A stretch of 64,000 nt of DNA from the NCBI GenBank assembly GCA_029237695.1, contig CM055275.1, positions 9,684,899 through 9,748,898 of the forward strand, given 5' to 3'. The DNA is from Conchocele bisecta (Eukaryota; Mollusca; Bivalvia; Lucinida; Thyasiridae). Positions 1-9,347 of this stretch are shown here, in pieces (the first letter of the stretch is position 1; every line of letters starts with the position of its first letter). Position numbers and translations under genes: made by a program. The notes beneath the pieces are model-generated. The model was given only the letters and a program-made list of their open reading frames with translations, was not told the origin of the DNA and searched no databases.

Positions 1-1268
1 CGATTAAAGCCCAAGTATTTTTGGCTAGCCATCCGGCCGTTTTTGATAATATAGATAGCAAGTAAGAAACGATACTTCCGATCAGTCCAGGTAGTGCGGC
101 AGCCGCCTTTTCGGCTAATTTAGCCAGGAGACTGGCGAGGGCTTTTAGTTGTTTTTTTACCCACTCCTTAGCTCCACCGGATGGCGCGGGCGGTGGTGGT
201 GTGGGTGCTGGCGCGGGTGGTGGCGCCGCACCACCGGAGTGAGAAAGCTAGAACTATGGTCGATATAGTCATGCTGATAGCAACGAGGATGCTTGCTATC
301 GTGATGCCCTGTTCTCTGAACAGAGTGCGAAGACGCTCACTGAGTGTCGTCTCCTTGTGCAGGACCCTCGAGATTGTTTCGCGGATCCGACTTATTTGGG
401 TGCGGAGTGTCTCACGGTTAGTAGATGCAGCCTCCAAGCGAGCTTCTCTTTCGTCCCGCAGCGACCGCAGGCGTTCGGTGATCCGCTCGGTAGATTCTCT
501 ATCGCCACCAGCTTCCTCCAGTTTTCTTTCTTCTAGCGCGATATGTTCATCCAGCGACGAGAGTTTGGCGAGGTTAAGGACCAGTTCGCCCCGGACCGTT
601 TGCAGAGTCTTATCGAGTCCCCGGAGTTCGCGAAGAGGTAATGGTGGGTCATTCATCGTCCTGAGTATTTCGTCTATCTCACTTTCGTTGAGCTCCATCG
701 TGTTAATAGCGTCGGTGGCTACTCGAGGGAGTTCGCTGAGCTCAACAGTTTCTATATCGGCGGCCGTCTTCGCCATCGTTTCGTCGGTAGACTGTAGGGC
801 CTCTACAGCGCGGGTCGGCATAATTTGTTTACCCTTCTTCCAATCTACGAATCCTAGTTCGCTCCTTATGATTTCACCACCGCCCCTGTTTCCGGCAATG
901 GTGCTCAGCGCTAGGGGTTTACCGGTCATCGTGTTGACGATCGGGACATTTGATGCTTTTAGTCGCAATCTACCACGCAGATCCAATTCAAACTTGTAGT
1001 AGTCGCGACCGACAGATGGGACCAGACCTTTTTCTGACAAACTGTTGTAGTAGTCGTCTACAGCGGACTCGAGTAATTCCCGACTTAGACTAATGGTGTT
1101 GGTAGCGCCACCTAATTCCCCCGATTGCGATTGGATTGGAACTGGAGTATCTATGAAGGTCGTTTCGTCATAGTTATCGACGTCACCATCTATGTCATAA
1201 TCATCCTCATCCTCATTGACGTAATCGTCTCTGCCGATTTTATTCGTGTTAATATCGTAATCATCCAT
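1..1268 (-). pseudogene. Coiled-coil membrane protein of the Polinton, frameshifted and cut by the window edge
   Basis: Read leftward from the ATG at 1268, the first frame (to 168) gives an acidic Asp/Tyr-rich N-terminus (residues 1-45), a globular region, a long charged helical segment with heptad-like spacing (about residues 220-310) and a hydrophobic helix near residues 325-345. Just after the helix the frame changes at about 236-246. A second frame is then open to position 1 and encodes a Pro/Ala-rich linker followed by Ala/Leu/Ile-rich amphipathic or membrane-seeking helices, so the gene probably continues beyond the window. It is divergent from the capsid-like gene, with about 70 AT-rich bases between them. 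Similar coiled-coil plus membrane proteins recur in invertebrate Polintons, but I know no established function; a virion membrane-interacting role is inference. Confidence 0.6.
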
Positions 1269-1337
1269 CTAATTTTCTTAAAATTAATTATGTATTAAAG
1301 ACAAAACCATACGGGTTTAATATAGATTCACTAAATT

Positions 1338-2279
1338 ATGTCTTCGAGTCAATACGGTCGCAAACTCAATCCATACCGCAGACTGCGTGAGCCCCTCGGG
1401 GCAAAAGGCGTGAGACAGAGTGTCGTTATTACGAACAACCCATCGACGATCGACCAGAACCAGCAGCTCTTGGTCCGCTTCCCCAACCTCGGAGCTAACG
1501 ACCCTCATTGTGCCGGGGACTGTTCGCCTCGCTTTCACTATTTCGCTGACGTCGACGGACGAGGACCGAACCGTCGTTCAGAACCTTGGTCGCGCCATCG
1601 TCAAGAAACCGATTTCCAGGTGATCATGACAATGTTTCGCTGGAGTACGACAGGTCACGATAAGCGAACTCGCGCGATTGACAGAACCCAGTCGCTTTGC
1701 GTGTTGCATACTACGACCGAGTTCTCGCATCCGCAAGATGACGAAAGACACGGAGCGACATGTGGAATATTAACGTCAACGTTTACCCGACCGCGTATCG
1801 ATGAAAGGTATACAGATGTTGTTCGAGGATGCTCGGTTCGCGTTCGGTGCTAGAAAAACCGACAAATTCTATAACCCCAAAATCACGAAGGTAGAGGTGA
1901 CGATCGAGGGAGTACCCAATCAACTCTACAGCGCGGGTCTTCGCGCGCACCAGCAGTGGGACGAAGTAAGAAAGCAGTTTGCTGCCGGCTCTATAAGCGC
2001 TCTCCGGAGGTTGCAGCGGTTGCCAAAGACCTGCATCTCTCGGCCGTCTCCCTCGCGGAGTTTCTGAATACCAAATACGCGTTATGGCTAGACATGCGAG
2101 CCAGCGACGACGACCAAATACACGGCAACGGACGCCAAGTTGAGAACGCTAGCGAGGGTGTGACGATCCAGATAACCAAAGAGGCGGATGGAAATGGCGC
2201 ATTGAACGTGTACTTATATATAATTACAGACGCACAACTGAACATCGAAGATGGCCGATACGTCTCAGCACTCTACTGA
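1338..2279 (+). pseudogene. Major-capsid-like structural protein, broken
   Basis: The reading is split over at least three frames. It opens at 1338 (to about 1500), moves to a second frame around 1500-1620, becomes uninterpretable over about 1630-1790, and resumes at 1801-1955 and again at 1956-2279. The pieces look like one virion protein: a beta-rich N-terminal part with a VPGT...F.ISLTS segment and NLGRAIVKK, and a C-terminal part with KITKVEVTIEGVPNQLYS, a KYALWLDMR strand and a closing LYIITDAQLNIEDGRYVSALY-like beta segment. The total span of about 310 codons is short for a double jelly-roll capsid protein (usually over 500 residues), so an internal deletion is likely near 1620-1800. 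It overlaps the ATPase start by 29 bases, matching the capsid-ATPase adjacency of virus-like elements. The capsid assignment rests on context and general resemblance. Confidence 0.5.
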
Positions 2280-2967
2280 TTTAATAAAAAAATCATCTAA
2301 CGATTTATTAATTAATAAATTTGATAATTCTAAAGAATTAATTAAGAAAATTAGCAATCAATACCAATTCACTATTGGAGATGCCCACTCTGCCATAATA
2401 TGTGGGCAGACAGGATGTGGAAAAACGGTTTTCATCCTAGACTTGCTCGAGGGCTCCTACCGCGATGCCTTTCGTCATATTGTGATCCTGTGTCTCACTG
2501 TGCGGCACAACGATACTTATCAGCGGCGCCCGTGGATATGGACCGACCCTGAGGTATACGTTATTGACCCCGGTGATAGACTTCACGATTGGCTGCGTGG
2601 TTTATACCAAAGATTCCAGGGTGAGCCCACACTATACGTGATTGACGATTGCTCGGCCAAGGCGGCGATGACCAAAAAGAAGGACATGCTCTCCGAGCTC
2701 GCATTTTCTGGCCGCCATGCTAGGCAAAGCGTATGGATATCCACTCAAAAGTACAACGCCGTCCTCAAGGATCTGCGCGAGCAAACGAAATGGGTCGCCC
2801 TCTTTCACTTCAAGGACCGAGACTCGTTCGATGACTGTCTTCGAGAGAATGACGTTATCCCAACGCGCGAGGAGCGCCTGGAGGTTCGACAGATGCTTTC
2901 GGAAACTAAGCACGCCAAGCTTTTGCTAAAGACCGATCAACCAAATGATTACGAAGTTATCAATTAA
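2251..2967 (+). CDS. FtsK/HerA-type (A32-like) DNA-packaging ATPase
   Basis: Intact 238-residue protein. The Walker A motif GQTGCGKT lies at residues 52-59 and a Walker B-like TLYVIDD at about 127-133, followed by a sensor-like region SGRHARQSVWISTQKY (153-168). This spacing and the short length match the packaging ATPases of Polintons, adintoviruses and related nucleocytoplasmic viruses, which drive genome translocation into capsids. The ATG at 2251 overlaps the end of the capsid-like gene, and no better start lies downstream before the Walker A motif. The N-terminal 40 residues are Lys/Asn/Ile-rich and AT-rich in codon use compared with the GC-richer core. Among the larger genes of the element it is the only one without a frame break. 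Function is inferred from family motifs. Confidence 0.88.
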   Translation: MADTSQHSTDLIKKSSNDLLINKFDNSKELIKKISNQYQFTIGDAHSAIICGQTGCGKTVFILDLLEGSYRDAFRHIVILCLTVRHNDTYQRRPWIWTDPEVYVIDPGDRLHDWLRGLYQRFQGEPTLYVIDDCSAKAAMTKKKDMLSELAFSGRHARQSVWISTQKYNAVLKDLREQTKWVALFHFKDRDSFDDCLRENDVIPTREERLEVRQMLSETKHAKLLLKTDQPNDYEVIN

Positions 2968-2984
2968 TTTTATAATTAATTAGC

Positions 2985-3150
2985 AATTACTGAACAAATG
3001 CTGAACAATGCTGAACAATGCTTAACAATGCTTAGCAATTACTGAACAATGCTGAACAATGCTTAACAATGCTTAGCAATTACTGAACAATGCTGAACAA
3101 ATGCTTAACAAATGTTGAACAAATGCTGAACAATGGTTAACAATGTTAAC
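2985..3150. repeat. Short direct-repeat tract (TGCTGAACAA / TGCTTAACAA)
   Basis: About 15 tandem variants of a 10-base word, AATGCTGAAC or AATGCTTAAC, fill the gap between the ATPase and the next gene. A higher-order register is visible because the block containing GCAATTACTGAACAA recurs at about 2983, 3035 and 3077. The last copies run into the ATG used for the next open frame (3143). The tract could be a regulatory, packaging or replication-slippage sequence; nothing in it decides between these. Confidence 0.85.
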
Positions 3151-3514
3151 AATTTGGTGTTCCGCTGCGAGCTTTGTTGCGAGCATAATGGTGATCATAA
3201 GTATCGGGTGGTGCGCTTGGCAATATGTTAAAGTGATGAGACTTGTTAGAATAGTTACATTAATTTTAAGAAAAATGAACTGCGACGAACTTCTCGATCA
3301 GCTAATAGAAGAAACCTCAACTCCGACTGCCAACATCCTGAAAGATAATGATCCGACAGAGCAATCGGAATCAACTCCAACGGCGGTTGGTATTGGGTTG
3401 AGTGCAACGACTCCGAATGAAAATGCGGCGCGACGAGAGCGGCTAGCTGCGCTGGTTGCTGGGGGACAATCGGAGCATTATCTCGGTAGGCGTCTCAGTT
3501 TTTCAGGTGCATAA
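3143..3514 (+). CDS. Small Polinton protein with N-terminal membrane segment
   Basis: A 123-residue frame. Residues 4-30 form a hydrophobic segment (IWCSAASFVASIMVIISIGW), followed by basic residues and then a hydrophilic Thr/Ser/Glu/Pro-rich stretch, as in a single-pass virion or membrane protein. The first ATG at 3143 lies inside the upstream 10-base repeat tract; ATG codons at 3188 and 3235 are alternatives, the latter losing most of the hydrophobic segment. The stop is one base before the next gene's ATG (3516), suggesting one transcript unit. The Thr/Ser-rich stretch (about 3355-3415) contains one arm of an inverted repeat shared with the gene at 3843. I do not recognise the family. Confidence 0.55.
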   Translation: MLTIWCSAASFVASIMVIISIGWCAWQYVKVMRLVRIVTLILRKMNCDELLDQLIEETSTPTANILKDNDPTEQSESTPTAVGIGLSATTPNENAARRERLAALVAGGQSEHYLGRRLSFSGA

Positions 3515-4203
3515 GATGTCAGATGCGGAGATCGATAAAATGTATGCGCGATACGAATCTAGGTTAGGTGCGGAGATGACAAAAACTCTCGGATCGGCGG
3601 CTATTCATTTGTACGCAACCGCCGTTAGTATACTTACTCCCTATACCAAACACCGCGGGATTGATTGACGATCTAGAGACTGACCCTTTTATAGGTCACA
3701 CTCTTAGAACAGCCTGCTGCTCAATTTATCACAAGTTTGGAATGTACTTAGCTCCGCTGACAACCGCGTTGACCACAGGGTAAACACTGTCAATTTGGAC
3801 ATATATGTCCACGAACTATAAGCCCTAATATTAATATCATAAATGATGACACAAGACACACCCGCGAGAGTGACGGAGTTGAACCCGATTGCGCCAACAC
3901 AATCGAACCCGAGTGTTACTCCGCCACTGGATGACATACCGCATATAAAAAATCCCAAAAGACAGGCAGCTGGGCGGGCGGCGGCTGCCACCCGAAAAGT
4001 TAAACAAGATAAAATAATCGCCGAGCTTCGAGAGGCTAAACTCCAATCGAGATTGGGGTTGCAGCCAATTCGTGAATTAATGGGGACGGAGACAGCAAAA
4101 CATCTGAAGACAGAGTTGAGTACAACAACACCCCCAATTCACGAATTGGAAGCACACTCAACACCCAATACCAACCGCCGTTGGAGTTGGGCGAATCCGA
4201 TTG
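3362..4203. repeat. Inverted repeat and short palindromes shared by two small Polinton genes
   Basis: The segment 3362-3404 is the near-perfect reverse complement of 4155-4203; the shared core reads CCAACGGCGGTTGG on one arm and CCAACCGCCGTTGG on the other, with flanking bases also paired. In addition, the word AATTCGTGAATT or its complement AATTCACGAATT occurs at 4067-4078, 4136-4147 and 4210-4221, and CCAATCGCGATTGG-like words lie at about 4050 and 4335. All lie in low-complexity linker regions of the two reading frames and do not break them. Confidence 0.8.
3516..3783 (+). pseudogene. Small conserved-looking Polinton protein, one frameshift
   Basis: The ATG at 3516 is one base after the stop of the preceding gene. 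The first frame is mostly helical (SDAEIDKMYARYESRLG...) and stops at 3668. From about 3655 a second frame continues without a stop to a TAA at 3781, encoding an acidic DLETDPFIGH segment followed by Cys, Tyr and hydrophobic residues. The natural reading is one protein of about 88 residues broken by a single indel at about 3650-3660. No domain is recognised. Its place among virion-type small genes suggests a structural or accessory role, by context only. Confidence 0.55.
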
Positions 4204-4370
4204 AACCCAAATTCGTGAATTGGAGTTGGGTTGTTGGTGGTGGTCTGGCAGTTGTTGGTGCCCTGTGCGTGTGGAAATACCCCATATTATCGAAAAAAAC
4301 AACCAGCCAGTGTTCAGAAGAAAGTTACGAAACACCAATCGCGATTGGATGCGCCCCATTTAAACATTGA
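3843..4370 (+). CDS. Basic, C-terminally membrane-anchored Polinton protein
   Basis: Intact 175 residues. It has a Pro/Thr-rich N-terminus (1-35), a strongly basic Ala/Lys/Arg stretch (about 37-60, NPKRQAAGRAAAATRKVKQDK) that could bind DNA or act as a nuclear-localisation signal, a variable linker rich in Thr/Pro/Asn, one hydrophobic helix (about 129-147, VVGGGLAVVGALCVW) and a short polar tail. The linker holds one arm of the inverted repeat and the AATTCGTGAATT palindromes. A basic patch plus C-terminal anchor resembles minor virion proteins that link DNA to membrane or capsid; this is inference and I do not recognise the family. Confidence 0.6.
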   Translation: MMTQDTPARVTELNPIAPTQSNPSVTPPLDDIPHIKNPKRQAAGRAAAATRKVKQDKIIAELREAKLQSRLGLQPIRELMGTETAKHLKTELSTTTPPIHELEAHSTPNTNRRWSWANPIEPKFVNWSWVVGGGLAVVGALCVWKYPILSKKTTSQCSEESYETPIAIGCAPFKH

Positions 4371-4379
4371 TCGCGACCC

Positions 4380-4400
4380 CTTTTATATGCAATAATTATA
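4380..4400 (+). promoter_or_regulatory. TATA-like element before the 4401 gene
   Basis: TTTTATATGC followed by AATAATTATA lies directly upstream of the ATG at 4401, in an otherwise GC-balanced stretch. Comparable T-rich TATATA runs precede the genes at 5112 and 10602. Assignment is by sequence and position only. Confidence 0.3.
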
Positions 4401-4634
4401 ATGGCTGAACAAGACGGTAAAATGTTAGTGAATGCGCTTTATCACGCCGTGGTGATATTGGGTTTCAGTATCGGGTATGCTCGACTATCAAAGATGGCCC
4501 TAGGAGGATCCGCTCCCAAATTGGACTTTACTGTGAGAGACGTAGGGCTCGCGACCTTAGATGTGGCGGCCGCAGTTTGGACCCGAGATTATCTAGTTAA
4601 AGCTGGAATTCTACCAGTTAATATATGGAAATAA
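4401..4634 (+). CDS. Small Polinton protein, weakly hydrophobic
   Basis: Intact 77 residues with a moderately hydrophobic helix near the N-terminus (about 9-32, containing AVVILGFSIGYA) and a C-terminal amphipathic half ending VNIWK. The stop at 4632-4634 abuts the ATG of the next gene at 4635, a tight arrangement typical of a virus-like structural cluster. I recognise no domain; a small virion protein is plausible from context. Confidence 0.6.
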   Translation: MAEQDGKMLVNALYHAVVILGFSIGYARLSKMALGGSAPKLDFTVRDVGLATLDVAAAVWTRDYLVKAGILPVNIWK

Positions 4635-5066
4635 ATGGCTTCAATCGCAGTAATAGTAGGTGGTGCGCTCGTAAACGCATTGGCGTTCAGCGGTAGCAAC
4701 TTTATATTCTCTAAAATGAGTAGCTCGAACGTGGATGAGGAGCGTAAGCGTCACGATTTAGCTGTAGAACAACTCAATAGCGCAAAGGAAGCGTGGTCGA
4801 AAAAACGAACCGCCCATCTGGACTGGGTCAACGAAGAGCTTCGCCGCGAAAATCACGCCGCACAAACTTTTCAGAACGTTGAAGAAGCCAACCGCGAGTA
4901 CGCGCTGGCATATCCGCAGAAAAGTCTCGCGCCGCTGGATCGCGAGCCCCAACTTTCAGATTTCTATGTACCGTCAGAGCCCCAAAAAGACCGCGAGATC
5001 GCGTTCATCGTCGTGGGAATGGGTGTGGTGGGTCTCGTTGGCTACTATATTCGATCGAGATTTTAA
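4635..5066 (+). CDS. Coiled-coil protein with hydrophobic termini
   Basis: Intact 143 residues. Residues 1-25 are small and hydrophobic (ASIAVIVGGALVNALAFSGS), residues 33-90 are a charged helical segment (ERKRHDLAVEQLNSAKEAW...) likely to be coiled-coil, a Pro-rich segment PQLSDFYVPSE follows at about 105-115, and a hydrophobic helix lies near residues 123-138 before a basic tail. The ATG directly follows the previous stop. Proteins of this layout recur in invertebrate Polintons next to the integrase side, but I know no assigned function; a minor virion or membrane-associated component is inferred from context. Confidence 0.65.
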   Translation: MASIAVIVGGALVNALAFSGSNFIFSKMSSSNVDEERKRHDLAVEQLNSAKEAWSKKRTAHLDWVNEELRRENHAAQTFQNVEEANREYALAYPQKSLAPLDREPQLSDFYVPSEPQKDREIAFIVVGMGVVGLVGYYIRSRF

Positions 5067-5069
5067 ATT

Positions 5070-5111
5070 AATTATTTTAAACACTTTTTTTATAAATATA
5101 TATATAGAACG
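5070..5111 (+). promoter_or_regulatory. TATA-rich upstream region of the 5112 gene
   Basis: An AT-rich stretch ending in TATAAATATATATATAG lies 8-25 bases before the ATG at 5112, the longest gene-free gap in the small-gene cluster. A TATA-type promoter for the 5112/integrase pair is plausible. Confidence 0.35.
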
Positions 5112-5462
5112 ATGTCAGTTGACGAACTTTATTTTGCTATGATTGATGTGGGCTACACTGCCCTTAAACACCGCATGGTTGGTGCAAAGGGTATGATTCG
5201 TCTGGCCCGAGATTCTCTCGAGACGTGGCGGGAGGACGAAAAAGCGGCCACCCTTTTCGCAAAGCGGATGTTAGATTCCTCCACCAATCCTGGGGGATTA
5301 GATTTTCCCAAGTTCCTTCAGAACTTAACCCCAAATCACAATTGTACTTCCAACAAAGGTTTATTATTATCGACGCAGTTACCGGACGATCTGGCGAGGG
5401 CATGTTGGAGATTGTCCGATATATTAGAATACATCGCATACGATGAACACGCGCAAACTTAA
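5112..5462 (+). CDS. Small Polinton protein of unknown function upstream of integrase
   Basis: Intact 116 residues, mixed helical and without membrane segments. Notable parts are MIRLARDSLETWREDEKAATLFAKRM (about 28-53) and a C-terminal DDLARACWRLSDILEYIAYDE. It overlaps the integrase start (5443) by 20 bases in another frame, so the two are probably co-expressed. No Cys/His/Asp arrangement typical of the adenovirus-type protease is visible. Function unknown. Confidence 0.5.
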   Translation: MSVDELYFAMIDVGYTALKHRMVGAKGMIRLARDSLETWREDEKAATLFAKRMLDSSTNPGGLDFPKFLQNLTPNHNCTSNKGLLLSTQLPDDLARACWRLSDILEYIAYDEHAQT

Positions 5463-6473
5463 TACCAAACTATCGGTTCGCCTAACGCGCAAGCTAGCGA
5501 ACACGTACTATAGCCCCCGCGGCTACTGGAAGGGACTCGCGGCCATCAAGAACCTCGCGGCGGCGACCAAGGTTTCAGAAAACGCTGTCAAGGAATGGCT
5601 CAAGAAGCAGGCCATCTGGCAGATCTATTTACCCGCGCCTCACAATATTCCGCGCCCGAAATTCGACGTGCCGGTACCGAACCAAGTTCACCAAGCGGAT
5701 CTCCTGTTTCTCCCTCACGATCGCGTCGGTCGTAAGACGTACAAGTACGCGCTGACAATCGTTGACGTAGCGAGTCGTTATAAGGGGGCTGAGCTGTTGG
5801 CCACTAAAGAGTCTAAGGAGGTGGCCGAGGCTCTCTCCCGAATATATAAGAGGAGTCCTCTCAAATGGCCGAATCTTCTCCAGGTCGATCCCGCCGCGAG
5901 TTCATGGGCGCGGTCTCTCATCTATTGTCTAAGCACGACGTTTCTGTCAGACGCGGCCGCGTCAACATCCACCGGGACCAGGGGATCGTGGAACGCTTCA
6001 ATCGAACCCTGGCTGAGAGACTGTTCGGACACCAATACGCTAAAGAACTTGTAGACCCTCATTCGCGATCGACCGAGTGGGTGGCCAGACTGCCCGCCGT
6101 GTGTCCGCACTGAACGGAGAGGTGACCAGATTGATAGGTAAGAAGCCCGTAGAATGCTATCAAGTTTAAAAGGGTGACGAGCGAGCCCTCTGCCGTCTCG
6201 CGCGGGCGACCCGTTGGTTTAGAGGAGCAACGGCTTCCATCGGATATTGACGTCTGGTACCTCTATCAACCGGGAGAGCTCGAAGGTGGCAGCCGCCGCG
6301 CTACTGATCCCGTGTGGTCTCTCAATGTATATCATCTAGATCGATCTATTACGAAACCCGATGAGCCCGTGCTCTACTATTTGGATGATGGGCCATCTCG
6401 AGGGTTTGTTCGCGAAGAACTTCTTGCGGTGCCTTCTGACACCCAGCTACCTCCGGATCGTCAGAGTCTTTAG
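5443..6473 (+). pseudogene. Retroviral-type (DDE) Polinton integrase, frameshifted
   Basis: Integrates the element by a DDE transesterase reaction. An N-terminal helical part with a KVSENAVKEWL helix-turn-helix-like segment leads to the catalytic core: first Asp at residue 86 in VHQADLLFL, second Asp at 149 in LLQVDP (62 residues between), and the Glu in IVERFNRTL (codon 5991-5993), about 34-35 residues later. A frame change occurs between the second Asp and about 5900. Another change follows near 6100, a TAA interrupts the reading near 6166, and a C-terminal tail of about 95 residues resumes at about 6177 and ends at 6473. All three catalytic positions survive, so the breaks are recent or are consensus errors. 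The stop overlaps the end of the convergent polymerase gene (6470). Confidence 0.85.
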
Positions 6474-9295
6474 AGAGGTTCTGTATGTATTCCGTCTGGT
6501 AACACTCGTCTTTTATCGTAGTATGCCGAGAGTCCTAATTTTTGTTGACAGTACGTTTTCATAACGCCGTCTTTCATTTTAAATCCTCTATTTTGTGCTA
6601 CATCTATAATGTGTTTTCCATCTTCTGTAGTTTCACTTAGTACTCGTTTATATCTATCCCAATTTAAATTGTTAGTTCTCTTGGACATTCCTTTCGCAGA
6701 GTTTTTATTAATAGAATTAAATTTTTCTACAAAATAACACTTACTAGATAACGCTATTGCCCTATCTCCGCTAAATTCCATTTTGAAAAGTCCGGGCTCT
6801 CTTTCGCTCCATTTATCCCAAGCCAACCATTTCTTTTTTTCTTTTTCAAACCCGTCTAGTAAGTTAGGTCTAATCAATTCCTCTATCGTTTTTTCCACTA
6901 ACTCCTATATACATACTATCCGTAATCCATCTGTATTAATTCAAAGTCTTCTCATTTTTACGTATTTGTCTAGAAATTCGTAGTAAAATTCCAACATTCT
7001 CAATTTAGCTAGTTGGTAAACCGCTATTCCACAATGGAATGGTCTCTTTACCGCACACCTGGGTTTTCTTGAAGATATTTCGTACGCATCTCCTATCTCT
7101 TCCAAATCGTCAAAGAATGCAGATCTTAATGCTTTGTCAACACAGGTTTCGTTTTGTGTATATGTCGTATTTAAATGTCTCTCCGTTGCCTCTATCATTT
7201 TTCCACAACACGAGTTTCCTAATAATTTCATTATGTCGGCTACTGGTTTCTTATTTGGTTCTACATCACCCGTTCGTCTTGCGGCTGTAACTTCTTTTGC
7301 GAACCATTCGAATGGTTTTCCGCTAATATAATCTATAACACGATGAACTCCAGTTATTTCTAGGCCGTGTTTTAAATATACCATTTTCAACAGTGGCGTG
7401 TACAGCAATACTTTAGGGGCGTAGGTCATAGATCCCACCAATTTTTTTCCGTCTCCTCTTGTTCGGCCAGTATCTTTTAAATATTTTAACATGTGTGTGG
7501 GAACTTCATCAACCTCTACTTCTCTGTTTATTTTATAAATATTGGGGACATTTCAGAAAACTTATCTTTTAAGTTGTGTGGAACTTCTATATCCACCTCG
7601 CAAACCCAAACCAGTCTCCAGATAAAACTCTTTTACAAAACTTTTTAATAAATTTAGGGTTATGTGGGGTATCTATATGGTGTGTAAAGTTTTCTCTCCC
7701 ACACGGCATCTCTTTATTAACGTAGATAAAAATATAACGCGTTTGCATCGTACCCCAAAACGGCCTTGCAAGGTTTGGAACCCACTCTAATATTTGAAAC
7801 ACCAGCTTCTGCATATCGTGTAAATACTATTGATGGACCGCCAACTAGAGCGTCCTTCATCATTTCGTATGTTTCTTCTTTTGGTGCATATAGAGCATCC
7901 TCCGGTATAATCGTCTTTGAAGATTTTTGTTCTTTAATGGTTCCTCTCAATAAATATTGTATAGCTACTCCAGGTAGTGTTACCGCATCTTGGAAAATAT
8001 CTATCCACACCTCTGTGTTTATAAAATTCACACATTTTTTCCACCGCTTCTAGGAACGGTGCTACATCTAAATCGTTATAATATTTCAACCAATCTCTGA
8101 AAGTTTTCATATTATTTTCTTCGAAAATTCTACGACATTTACTTAATTCTGTTTCATCTATTAACATTTTCCCAGATAGTTTGGAATACCAATTCTCTAT
8201 ATCCTTAGTCCTGGTCATCCAAGTTTGTCTGGAAGTATCAACCACTCATAGGAAAGAAAGATTTCTGTCCTTTGCATTCGTAGGCTTTTTATCCAACTAT
8301 CGTAACTTACACCAGGTCCTAGATAAAGTATTACATCAAGAAATCTAAACTCTGGAGTAAATAGAAATATTGTTGCGTTTGCACGTTTTCCGACCATTAC
8401 TTTCTTTGTTGTTGATGCCAGTTCGCCTACAAGGTATTTCTTTATTAAGTTTATATCGTACTTACTGCTGTTAAAACCTATAACCGGTACTTGCTCTATC
8501 CACTGTTCGATCTTGGCGATTTGGTTTTTACGTAAATGTTCTGTATTAAACCCATATCTTGACCACACTTCTTCTCTTATGAGCTTTTCCCCTGACTTTC
8601 AAATCTTCTACGAATTTTTCTATAAGTTTTGCGGGATCTTTATCACAAATATGAGTTACTGTTCCTGAGAAATTATCTCCTATACTAACGCTTACCGGAA
8701 CGTGCTCGGCTTCGTACTCTAGATTATTACCGAGAGTTTCAAATTCTGGGTTGAGATATGCCTCAAAATCGTATACTATCTGATATGGATAAAGAGTAGT
8801 GTCGCAACCGATCTTTATGTCTTTACCAGTTCTTTTAAATTCGCATTCCCACATAACTATTAGGTTGAATTCTTTGCTTTTTCTAATAAATGTATCTCTC
8901 CTCATAGTGGATGCGCCTTCTTCTTTTCTATGCTTTGCATGAATCTCACACTCGTGCCAGTAACAGCCGTGATATTGATATACGGTATTGGTTTCCGTAC
9001 AGTATCCATCTACTGGAGCCCCTAAAACCCATCTTTCACCCCCGTGTCCACACTGTTCGTGGTGAATGTGAATTCCCTCGCGCTTTTCCACAGAGTACAT
9101 CCAATCGATCGCCCCATAACTGTTAGAACTTTTTGGGTAGAACGCTTTCTCGAAAGACGAACGCGGGCGCTCTAAACAATTACCATCACATACTACTTTT
9201 GTCTCACCTTTCATACATTTTGGTCCGTGTCTCTTCATATTACTCGCTTTCGTGAATTTCTGCTTGCAATTATCGCATGCGTAAATTTTAGATAG
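6470..9295 (-). pseudogene. Protein-primed family-B DNA polymerase core (exonuclease and polymerase), many frameshifts
   Basis: Replicates the element. Read leftward: a C2HC zinc-finger-like segment (C-x2-C...H-x4-C, 9190-9285); a nuclease-like segment with PVDGYC, TNTVYQYHGCYWHEC (about 8900-9020); exonuclease motif I YDFEAY (about 8760-8780); exo II GFNSSKYDINL (about 8450-8485); exo III YYNDLDV (about 8065-8085); palm motif A GYDANALY (about 7733-7757); motif B KLLGNSCCGK (about 7200-7232); and the region of palm motif C at about 6918-6935, which carries a one-base frame break inside the motif. The C-terminal thumb piece is 6470-6898. Frame changes fall at about 8560, 8230, 7990, 7735, 7600, 7525 and 6925, yet the individual pieces contain almost no nonsense codons and all family motifs persist. 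The order is that of Polinton PolB. Confidence 0.88.
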
Positions 9296-9347
9296 GTTTT
9301 ATAAGGTTTTTTTAATCAGAAATGCGTGATTATTAAACGTCCTATTG

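Noticed and set aside
181..999. 272-codon open frame on the plus strand
   Set aside because: It is the Ser/Arg/Val-rich antisense shadow of the coiled-coil membrane protein; it has no domain or sensible composition.
2985..3150. CRISPR-like direct repeats
   Set aside because: The repeats are 10-base words in direct contact without unique spacers, in a eukaryotic transposon.
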